A DNA stretch of 64,000 bases from the NCBI GenBank assembly GCA_018712345.1, contig DVHG01000002.1, positions 30,464 to 94,463 of the forward strand. The letters are read 5' to 3'. Origin of the DNA: Candidatus Onthovicinus excrementipullorum. GTDB lineage: Bacteria > Bacillota > Clostridia > Oscillospirales > Acutalibacteraceae. A program made the position numbers and the translations under genes. Below are positions 49,601-56,069 of this stretch, piece by piece (within the stretch, counting starts at the first letter, position 1; every line of letters begins with the position of its first letter). The notes beneath the pieces were generated by a model that was given only the letters and a program-made list of their open reading frames with translations, was not told where the DNA came from and did not search any database.

Positions 49601-50965
49601 TGCGGTGGTGCCTGGGGCCTGCGTGATCAGCTTCAGGATGCGGGCTCGCTCGTCCTTCTGGACAGTGCGCCGCTCCGTCGGCAGCTCCTGCGTGCATGCG
49701 CGCGCCAGTTCCCGCAAGGGGATGGCCTGCACTGGTGGCATGAGCTCCCGGCCGATGGCGGATCGGTCCGTGGGGTGCGTACCCGGTACAGCGATGACTA
49801 CGTGTGGATCGCCTATGAGACGGCACGCTACTGCCGGTGTACCGGCGACCTGGATTTCCTGAAAGAGTCCGTCCCCTATCTGGAGGGGGAAGAGCTGCGC
49901 GAGGAGGAAAAGGAGCGCTACTTCAGTCCCGCTCAGTCGGCGGAAGAGGGCAGTGTTTATGAGCACGCTGTCCGCGCACTTGAGCGCGCGCTGACCCTGA
50001 TCGGCCCGCACGGCCTGCCCCTGATCGGGGGCGGCGACTGGAACGACGGATACAACCGCATTGGGGAGAAGGGGCAAGGGGAGAGCGTCTGGCTGGCGCA
50101 GTTCCTCGCGCTGACGCTCGATGACTTTGCCCCGCTGTGTACCCACATGGGAGAGGAGTGGCGCTCCCGCCGATTCCGTGAGCAGGCGGATATCCTGCGC
50201 GCAAATGTGGAGGCAAACTGTTTTGACGGCGACCGGTATATCCGCGCCCTGTTTGATAGCGGTGAGGCGCTCGGCGCCAGGGGGCGCGGCGCATGTGCGA
50301 TCGACTCCCTCACACAGTCCTTTGCCGTGCTCTGCGGCCAGCGCGCTCAGGAGCGCCTCTCCCTCGCACTGGACACTGCCGTGCGGGAACTTTCCGATCC
50401 GCAGAACCACCTGATCCGCCTGTTCACGCCGCCGTTTGACGGCGACGAGGGGGCGCCAAACCCCGGCTATGTCGCGGCCTATCCCCCCGGAGTGCGCGAA
50501 AACGGCGGGCAGTACACGCATGCGGCCGTTTGGCTCTGCATGGCGCTGCTGCGTGCCGGGCGGACAGATGAGGGGTACAGCCTGCTCTGCCAGATCAATC
50601 CCGCCGCAATCTGTGCCGATCCGGAGGCGGCCAGACGATACCGGGCGGAGCCGTATGCCCTTGCGGGGGATGTCACCGCTAATCCACGCGCGCCGGGTCA
50701 GGCCGGGTGGACCCAGTACACCGGTTCGGCCGGCTGGTTCTATGTGACAGCGGTGGAGGAGCTGCTCGGCCTGCATCTGGAGGACGGCGTGCTCTGCGTT
50801 CACCCGCGCCTCCCCTCAGGCTGGGACGGATACACGGCCCATTACCGCTTTGGGAAAAATACGCGCGTACACCTTACAGTCCGCCGCGGGGACAGATCGG
50901 AAAACGACCCGATCCGCATCCCGCCGGACGGGGGAGAGCACCGGATCGTGATAACAATTTGTTAA
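43649..50965 (+). CDS. Very large GT84 / glycoamylase-like / GH94 protein (cyclic beta-glucan synthase NdvB-like)
   Basis: TM segments; ILLDADTDLPFNTALEMV, KRGAITQLVQAI, MHRWVRGDWQNV; C-terminal GH94-type VNSRENKLTPWLNDP...RDQLQDAG...LPLIGGGDWNDGYNRIG. Confidence 0.88.
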   Translation: MRGTCQTNHTAGLRSQLKSDLKVIRSAYRVAQREREGGELSPRTEWLTDHFHRLEREGRAALCELENVPPLPEHSGKIRIFSLCLGLCAEGRLPNQETLCRTLAAEHLSVWEVQLLPLMLRAALIHRARESVDDPTGTVENTARSLLALDEIDFESVTQEICETQRILMLDPAGIYPRMDPDTQAHYREDVARLAVRRGVGETRVAAELLRQAREAPEGQNHIGFFLRDSAARERKRLRVRGILSLVLPPVLALGTGILSAVLSGRWYLAILLLPLLWEIFLHPMQAIFTRGVRPRPLPRMALDGAVPEYARTLIVVSDLLPEAARAPAAAAHLEELYRANRQGAVEILMLADYKSAAEPVCPADEADYSAMRQEIDRLNDRYSGGFLLAVRDRTFSAAQGCYTGYERKRGAITQLVQAICGEAVPGLHLSGCTGHLPQVKYLILLDADTDLPFNTALEMVRCAVHPLNRPQIDPRTRAVQSGYGILVPEVATSIESARTTGFTRVMAGAGGVSSYDVGSSNFYQDLFGQSIFSGKGIVDVHAFHTVMQDRIEEGTVLSHDVLEGGFLCAGFLSGIYVTDAFPTREESYLKRMHRWVRGDWQNVVFLRRHPYGAGSDNPAGALTKYQLFDNLRRSFTSAWIWIALLAAPFIGGAAGAMLAVLALVTSAAGELFGCVSALLCGGLRAFSGRFYSRVLPDAAADLARAGVKMISAARTGFICLDAIVRALWRTAVSRKKMLEWTTAADSEKSDSPKLRPLLPSLLTGFYLALSLEWPLILIGVTQWGDVWFDRWSAKAQPDERLGDPVLREYVTSCAAAQWRYYTEYVTAAENYLPPDNVQETPAARVAHRTSPTNIGLMMLCTLAARDFGFIGSGELFTRLNNTLSTVERLEKYRGHLLNWYDTRTLRPMKPVYVSSVDSGNFLGCITALRAGLAEYAAEEPRLTQLAERLGRLAAGTDLYFLYHEKKNLFHIGYDVEKQELTPSCYDLLMSEARLTSYYAVARRTVPKKHWAALGRTLARDGAYAGPVSWTGTMFEYYMPHLLLPAYENTLLSEALKFCLHCHQERVRGRGIPWGISESGFYAFDPALNYQYEAHGVQKLGLKQGLDDDLVISPYSTFLTLPFAPKEAYRNLKEIEDLEMTGRCGFYEAADFTPGRVQGQDYAVVRSYMAHHVGMSMLACVNTVRGNIMQKRFMADGDMAAAKSILEEKAQQGAVIFDDVLRDQPPKRPEQPDSGAVDVYRIDRARPQTALLSNGEWNTVVTDSGLSRSLYRGAEMTFSDGDLLRRPCGIFCVLRAQGVRFPINKGLAAADEEAEYEACFTADRAVLSAEKSAVRARMEVLVHPRIPGEIRRISIRNRRGAPLKGSLVLYLEPGLAAAADGRAHPAFSRLFVTVEYDASLHALVYTRRPRGEEPPLSMAVGLADGGPLSFETDRTALLHRPAGIFSLTGEEPAFGNTLGVKDVCAAIRIPFEAAPRGSFHTALVITAAQTPQEAKLRLLRARADALGTAGAPVPFARDSLDGVLLSQMLPHLLYTAQGGPEYDRAAAQLTAGQSALWSTGISGDLPIVLMSPDPEDDRLSACLRLCKRLALCGLPFDLAVIGAEDRFDRTVDFVRDCARRCGCAELLGARGGIHLLCRERTDPQALQCLTAAARYIVPQGAERMLLPLPEFVPLQISPVRPCEMAAEESPVVRVAGGAFRGGDFTVTERPQIPWTHVLANEAFGTLVSDAALGYTWAVNSRENKLTPWLNDPCCDNRGELLLLSTGGTVYDLLDGARCTFSPDGVCWNAEAGPFSTRVSVTVPARGSVKYIDLHIHSRSDREETFTCAYYTEPVLGVTRENARFIRARTMGDGLLMENPYGCAVPGFLWQGIEGGIGFYCCDRVRFLSGGWDDPRLLPLTDPCAAVCRQVQIPAGGTAELHFFLAFAQRAEALPDLVRESRDQHREPLPLCVETPDPFLNQMINGWLPHQIHACRIDARTGFYQCGGAWGLRDQLQDAGSLVLLDSAPLRRQLLRACARQFPQGDGLHWWHELPADGGSVRGVRTRYSDDYVWIAYETARYCRCTGDLDFLKESVPYLEGEELREEEKERYFSPAQSAEEGSVYEHAVRALERALTLIGPHGLPLIGGGDWNDGYNRIGEKGQGESVWLAQFLALTLDDFAPLCTHMGEEWRSRRFREQADILRANVEANCFDGDRYIRALFDSGEALGARGRGACAIDSLTQSFAVLCGQRAQERLSLALDTAVRELSDPQNHLIRLFTPPFDGDEGAPNPGYVAAYPPGVRENGGQYTHAAVWLCMALLRAGRTDEGYSLLCQINPAAICADPEAARRYRAEPYALAGDVTANPRAPGQAGWTQYTGSAGWFYVTAVEELLGLHLEDGVLCVHPRLPSGWDGYTAHYRFGKNTRVHLTVRRGDRSENDPIRIPPDGGEHRIVITIC

Positions 50966-51070
50966 TTCGCCGCCAAAATCTGGAAAAGACGGCGCCGGCG
51001 TGTTATGATAGTATCAGCGGGCGGGACACCGCCCGCCGCCAAAATCATTGTAACGGAGGGATTTAAAAGG

Positions 51071-52360
51071 ATGGAACATCCCCTTTATCAGCGGGAGCTG
51101 GCCGACGGCGTGCGAATCGTCGGCGTGCAGACCTCCCGGTTCAAGACGCTGCGCGTGAGCGTCAGCTTTGCCGTGCAGCTGTGTGCGCAGACTGCGGGCG
51201 TCAATGCGCTCGTGATTTCAATGCTCCAGCGTTCGTGCGCCAGATATCCGGACTTTACTGCGCTTAACAAGCGCCTTGCGGAGCTCTACGGCGCCATCGT
51301 CTACGCCCGGATCACCAAGCAGGGCGACGCACAGGTGCTCACCCTGTATATCAGCACCGTAGACGACCGCTTTGCCCTGGAGGGGGAAAAGCTCGCCGAT
51401 GCGTGCGCGGGCCTGCTGTGCGATATGCTGTTTAACCCCGTGACGGAGGGCGGACTTCTGCCGGAACAGGCCGTGGAGATGGAAAAGCGCCTGCTCAAGG
51501 AGAAGATCGACAGTGAGCTGAGTGACAAGCGCCAATACGCGCTTGAGCAGTGCGAGGCCGCCATGTGCGCGGGAGAGCCGTTCGGCCTGAGCAAGTACGG
51601 AAAAGTCTCCGAGATCGACGCGATTACGCCGCAGATGGCGACGGACGCCATGAAAAAGCTGCTGCGCACGGCACAGGTGCAGATCAACGTGATCGGCTCC
51701 GCGGATGCGCAGGCCGTCGGTGAGCGGTTCCGGCGGGCGTTTGAGCAGCTTGGGCGCGATTACCGCCCGCTGCCGACGCCGGTGTTCGGCCAATTTTCCG
51801 GCACGGTGCGGGAGCAGGAGGAACGGCTCCCCGTCAATCAGGGCAAGCTGGTGCTCGGCCTGCGCACCGGAATGGAATCGCCGGCGGATCACGTTTACGC
51901 AAACGCCGTCATGACCGATATCTTCGGCGGCGGCCCGTACTCGCGCCTGTTCATGAATGTGCGTGAAAAGCTGAGCCTGTGCTACTACTGCTCTGCCCGC
52001 CTGACACGGCAGAAGGGTCTGATCTTTGTCTCCAGCGGTGTGGAGAGCGAAAACGCCGGCAAGGCGCGCGCGGAGATCCTCTATCAGCTCCAGGTTATGA
52101 AGGACGGCCGGTTTGAGGACAGTGAGTTTGCCGCCTCCGTCAAGGCGCTGTCCGATTCGGCGCGCAGCATGAACGATATGCCGGATTATCTGGACACCTG
52201 GTACACCCGCCAAATGACACTGGACGCGGTGGAGACGCCGGAGGATTACGCCCGCCAGATCTCCGCCGTCACCCGAGAGCAGGTGGAGCAGGCGGCACGC
52301 GGCGTGATGCTGGACACCGTGTATCTCCTGAAACCCAATGAAGAGGAGGCGCAGTCATGA
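51071..52360 (+). CDS. M16 peptidase-like protein lacking HXXEH (YmfF-like, probable inactive partner)
   Basis: M16-type architecture but GVNALVISMLQRSCARYPDFTALNKRLAELYGA replaces the HXXEH region; ATG 51071. Confidence 0.87.
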   Translation: MEHPLYQRELADGVRIVGVQTSRFKTLRVSVSFAVQLCAQTAGVNALVISMLQRSCARYPDFTALNKRLAELYGAIVYARITKQGDAQVLTLYISTVDDRFALEGEKLADACAGLLCDMLFNPVTEGGLLPEQAVEMEKRLLKEKIDSELSDKRQYALEQCEAAMCAGEPFGLSKYGKVSEIDAITPQMATDAMKKLLRTAQVQINVIGSADAQAVGERFRRAFEQLGRDYRPLPTPVFGQFSGTVREQEERLPVNQGKLVLGLRTGMESPADHVYANAVMTDIFGGGPYSRLFMNVREKLSLCYYCSARLTRQKGLIFVSSGVESENAGKARAEILYQLQVMKDGRFEDSEFAASVKALSDSARSMNDMPDYLDTWYTRQMTLDAVETPEDYARQISAVTREQVEQAARGVMLDTVYLLKPNEEEAQS

Positions 52361-53631
52361 ACAATATCCGTGAGATCAAAAATGAGGCGCTCGGGGAGCG
52401 CTACTTTGAAATCGATCATCCCAGCGGGCTGCGCATCTACGTGCTGCCCAAGGAGGGCTATTCCTCCGCCTACGCCGTGTTCGGCACGCGCTATGGCTCT
52501 GTGGACACCTGCTTCCGACTGAAGGGGGAGGAGCAGTTCACCGCAGTGCCGGAGGGGATCGCCCACTTTCTGGAGCACAAGCTGTTTGAGAGTGAGGAAC
52601 TCGACGCCTTTGAGCGCTACGCCAAGACGGGCGCGAGCGCGAATGCCTATACCAGCTTTGACCGGACGTGCTACCTGTTCTCCACCTCCGGGGACTTTGA
52701 CGCATCCTTTGAAATTCTGCTCGATTTCGTCCAGCACCCGTACTTCACCGCACAGACGGTGCAGAAGGAGCAGGGAATCATCGGGCAGGAGATCCGCATG
52801 TATCAGGATGAGCCGGGCTGGCAGCTGGAGTTCAACCTCCTGCGCGCGCTGTACCAGAAGCATCCCGTGCGGATTGATATTGCCGGCACGATTGACTCTA
52901 TCGCCCAGATCGATGATAAACTGCTCTACGCATGCTATGACCGTTTTTACAATCTGCACAATATGGCGCTCGCCGTGGTGGGCAATGTGACAGTGGACCA
53001 GGTGCTCAAAACGGCTGATAAGCTCTTAAATCCGTGTGAAAAGATTGAGATTGAGCGCAAATTCCCGGAGGAGCCTGCACAGGTCGGCCAGAAGCTCGTG
53101 GAGCAGAAGCTCTCGGTTGCTGTGCCGATGTTTATGCTCGGTTATAAGCAGGACTGCAAAACCACGGCGCGCCCGCTCGGCGAGCGCATTGCCATGTACA
53201 CCCTGCTGGAGGCGGCGGCGGGCGAGTCCTCCCAGCTGTACCATGACCTGATGACCCAGGGGCTCATCAGCCCCGGCTTCGGGAGCGAGTACTTTACCGG
53301 GCCGGGCTATGCCAGCGTATTCTTCGCCGGCGAGTCCACCAGGCCGCACGAGGCCGCAGAGGTGATCCGCACGGCGCTCACGGCCATCCGGAAGGACGGC
53401 GTGGACCCCGACGCGTTTAAACGCGCCAAAAAGCTGCTTTACGGCAGGGAAATTATGGGGTATAATGATGTGGACGGCCTTGCCAACAATTTGATCGACG
53501 CGCACCTGTGCGGGGAGCAGATCTTTGACCGGGCCGAGGGGTACCGGAATGTGACGATTGAGCAGGTCAACCGTGCGGCACAGGTGCTGGATGAGGAGTT
53601 CAGCGCGCTGTCCGTCATCCTGCCCGCCTGA
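52357..53631 (+). CDS. M16 peptidase (YmfH-like), zinc motif present
   Basis: VPEGIAHFLEHKLFESEELDAFERYAKTGASANAYTSFDRTCYLF (HFLEH). Confidence 0.93.
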   Translation: MNNIREIKNEALGERYFEIDHPSGLRIYVLPKEGYSSAYAVFGTRYGSVDTCFRLKGEEQFTAVPEGIAHFLEHKLFESEELDAFERYAKTGASANAYTSFDRTCYLFSTSGDFDASFEILLDFVQHPYFTAQTVQKEQGIIGQEIRMYQDEPGWQLEFNLLRALYQKHPVRIDIAGTIDSIAQIDDKLLYACYDRFYNLHNMALAVVGNVTVDQVLKTADKLLNPCEKIEIERKFPEEPAQVGQKLVEQKLSVAVPMFMLGYKQDCKTTARPLGERIAMYTLLEAAAGESSQLYHDLMTQGLISPGFGSEYFTGPGYASVFFAGESTRPHEAAEVIRTALTAIRKDGVDPDAFKRAKKLLYGREIMGYNDVDGLANNLIDAHLCGEQIFDRAEGYRNVTIEQVNRAAQVLDEEFSALSVILPA

Positions 53632-53670
53632 TCCTCCGGGCCGAATCATCTACCTTGGAGGATTGAGACC

Positions 53671-54738
53671 ATGGGAGACTTTACCACTGTTAACTTCCCC
53701 GGGCTGGGCTGGAGTCTGGATGTCCCATCCATTGCGGCGCAGTTCACCCTTTTTGGCCACGAGTTCACGATCAAGTGGTACGGCGTCATCATCGCGTTCG
53801 GATTTTTCCTGGCCGTGCTGTGGGGCGGCCATCTCGCCTATAAATGGAAGATGAGCATCGACAAGATGCTCGATGTGCTGATCTTCGGCACCATCGGCGG
53901 CATCCTCGGTGCGCGCCTCTTCTACGTGATCTTTGAATGGGATTATTTTTCCGCACACCCGGCGGATATCCTGAAAATCTGGGAGGGCGGCCTGGCAATC
54001 TACGGCGGAATCATCGGCGGCGTCATTGCGGCCTTCATCGTCTGTAAGTTTGACAAGCTTAATTTCTATAACCTGGCGGATATGGCGGGCATGAGCCTGC
54101 TCATCGGCCAGGGCATCGGCCGCTGGGGCAATTTCATGAACCAGGAGGCCTTCGGGTGCAACACCGACTTGCCCTGGGGCATGATCAGCGATAAGACAAC
54201 CGCCTATCTGCTCAGCCATGAGGCGGAGATTGAGGCGGGGGGCGTGATGGTGGATCCATACGCGCCGGTACATCCCACTTTCTTTTATGAATCGGTCTGG
54301 TGCCTGCTGGGCTTCTTTGTCCTGTGGCTGATCTGCGCTAAATTCCGCAAGTTCAGCGGCCAGATCGCCCTGTGCTACGGCATCTGGTACGGCCTGGAGC
54401 GCATGGTGGTGGAGGGCCTGCGTACAGACAGCCTCTATATTGGGAACACGAACATCCGCGTCTCCCAGCTGCTCTCCGCAGTACTTGTGGTGGTCTGCAT
54501 CGGGGTTCTGGTATACATGCTGATCCGGGTCAAAAAGCATCCCCGCCCGATTGAGGGCGTCGATTTCTTCCCCGAAGAGCCCAAAAAGGAGCCGAAAAAG
54601 AAGAAAAAGGCTGCGGCCGCGCAGGCTGTTGTAACAGACGCAGCGGAGCAGGAGGCCCCGGCGGATCAGGGAACGGCCCCCGCACCCACGGAGCCGGAAA
54701 AACAGGACGGAGGGAATACAGATGGCACAGATCATTGA
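53671..54738 (+). CDS. lgt: Prolipoprotein diacylglyceryl transferase Lgt
   Basis: IKWYGVIIAFGFFLAVLWGG...GGLAIYGGIIGGVIAAF...GQGIGRWGNFMNQEAFG...HPTFFYESVW. Confidence 0.96.
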   Translation: MGDFTTVNFPGLGWSLDVPSIAAQFTLFGHEFTIKWYGVIIAFGFFLAVLWGGHLAYKWKMSIDKMLDVLIFGTIGGILGARLFYVIFEWDYFSAHPADILKIWEGGLAIYGGIIGGVIAAFIVCKFDKLNFYNLADMAGMSLLIGQGIGRWGNFMNQEAFGCNTDLPWGMISDKTTAYLLSHEAEIEAGGVMVDPYAPVHPTFFYESVWCLLGFFVLWLICAKFRKFSGQIALCYGIWYGLERMVVEGLRTDSLYIGNTNIRVSQLLSAVLVVVCIGVLVYMLIRVKKHPRPIEGVDFFPEEPKKEPKKKKKAAAAQAVVTDAAEQEAPADQGTAPAPTEPEKQDGGNTDGTDH

Positions 54739-55576
54739 CGGAAAATCCGTGGCCGCACAGGTGCGCGCCGATGTGGCAGCGGAGGTGGCGCAGCTCAGGG
54801 AGCGCGGCATCACGCCCGGCTTGGCGGTCATCGTGGTGGGGGACGACCCGGCCTCGCGCATTTATGTCAATAATAAGAAGAAGGCGTGTGCAGAGGTGGG
54901 TATCTACTCGGAGGAGCACGCGCTCGCTGCGGACACCACGCTCGATGAGCTGATCGCACTTGTGCGCGCGCTTAACAGCCGGGGTGATATCAGCGGCATC
55001 CTCTGCCAGCTCCCTCTGCCGGACGGTCTAGACGAGCGCGCCGTCATTGAAAATATCGCGCCCATTAAGGATGTGGATGCGTTCCATCCCTCCAATGTCG
55101 GGCGGATCATGCTGGGGGACTATCACTTCCTGCCCTGCACCCCGGCCGGGATCATGGAGCTGCTGCGCCGTTATGATATTGATGTGGACGGCAAGGAGTG
55201 TGTCGTGGTCGGGCGGAGCAACATCGTGGGCAAGCCGATGAGCATGCTCCTGCTCCACAGCAACGGCACTGTGACCACGTGCCATTCCCACACCCAGGAC
55301 CTCAAATCCATCACCGCCCGGGCGGATGTTTTGGTGGCCGCTATCGGCAAGCCGAAGTTTATCACCGGCGATATGGTCAAGGAGGGCGCCGTGGTGATCG
55401 ACGTGGGCATGGACCGGGACGAGAATGGAAAGCTCTGCGGGGATGTGGACTTTGCATCCGTGGAGCCAAAGGCGTCATACATCACGCCGGTGCCCGGCGG
55501 TGTCGGCCCGATGACGATTGCCATGCTGCTGCAGAACACTGTCACCGCCGCCAAGATCCAGAATATGATCGACTGA
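54722..55576 (+). CDS. folD: Bifunctional methylenetetrahydrofolate dehydrogenase/cyclohydrolase FolD
   Basis: GLAVIVVGDDPASRIYVNNKKKAC...GILCQLPLPDGLD...VVGRSNIVGKPMSMLLLHSNGTVTTCHSHT...TPVPGGVGPMTIAMLLQNT. Confidence 0.97.
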   Translation: MAQIIDGKSVAAQVRADVAAEVAQLRERGITPGLAVIVVGDDPASRIYVNNKKKACAEVGIYSEEHALAADTTLDELIALVRALNSRGDISGILCQLPLPDGLDERAVIENIAPIKDVDAFHPSNVGRIMLGDYHFLPCTPAGIMELLRRYDIDVDGKECVVVGRSNIVGKPMSMLLLHSNGTVTTCHSHTQDLKSITARADVLVAAIGKPKFITGDMVKEGAVVIDVGMDRDENGKLCGDVDFASVEPKASYITPVPGGVGPMTIAMLLQNTVTAAKIQNMID

Positions 55577-55580
55577 TCTC

Positions 55581-55601
55581 CCGCCCGGTGCAGCCGGGCG
55601 G
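55581..55601 (+). terminator. Terminator-like hairpin after folD
   Basis: CCGCCCGG-TGCAG-CCGGGCGG followed by atttctgttt. Confidence 0.55.
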
Positions 55602-55626
55602 ATTTCTGTTTAGGGAGGAGCGCGCG

Positions 55627-55884
55627 ATGAATCCCGTTTCAAAAATACTGCTGATTTTTGCGCTGTGTGTACTGGCGGCGGCGCTGATTGCCGCGGCGGT
55701 CTATTATGTCCGCTTTTACAGATACAAGCACTTCCGCTGTCCCAAGTGCGGCCATTGCTTTAAGCCGCCGGTGCTGAGAATGATTTTCTCTGTCAACGCG
55801 GTGGATGGCAAGATTATCAAATGTCCCCACTGCGGGGAGCGGGAGTACATGGAGCCCGCCTGGGACGACGATGCCAAAGTGTAA
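55627..55884 (+). CDS. Small membrane-anchored zinc-ribbon protein
   Basis: One TM then CPKCGHCF...CPHCGE (two CxxC). Confidence 0.75.
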   Translation: MNPVSKILLIFALCVLAAALIAAAVYYVRFYRYKHFRCPKCGHCFKPPVLRMIFSVNAVDGKIIKCPHCGEREYMEPAWDDDAKV

Positions 55885-56069
55885 CAGTGCTGTATGTTTT
55901 ATAATAGAACGGCCCTGCGCAGCCGGGATTGAGTTCTGCTGCGCGGGGCGTTTCCATATGGACCTTCTATTTTTTCGGTATTCTGATTTTTGTATGTCCG
56001 GTGCCAGATTTTACATGTCTCTGGCAGAAAAAATCCTGTAAAATAGGAGTGTAAGGGGATGAGTAGCAC

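Noticed and set aside
47483-50803. 537-aa and 566-aa minus-strand ORFs opposite the GT84/GH94 gene
   Set aside because: Antisense shadow ORFs with Arg/Gly/Pro-rich, domain-free translations; plus strand is continuous coding.
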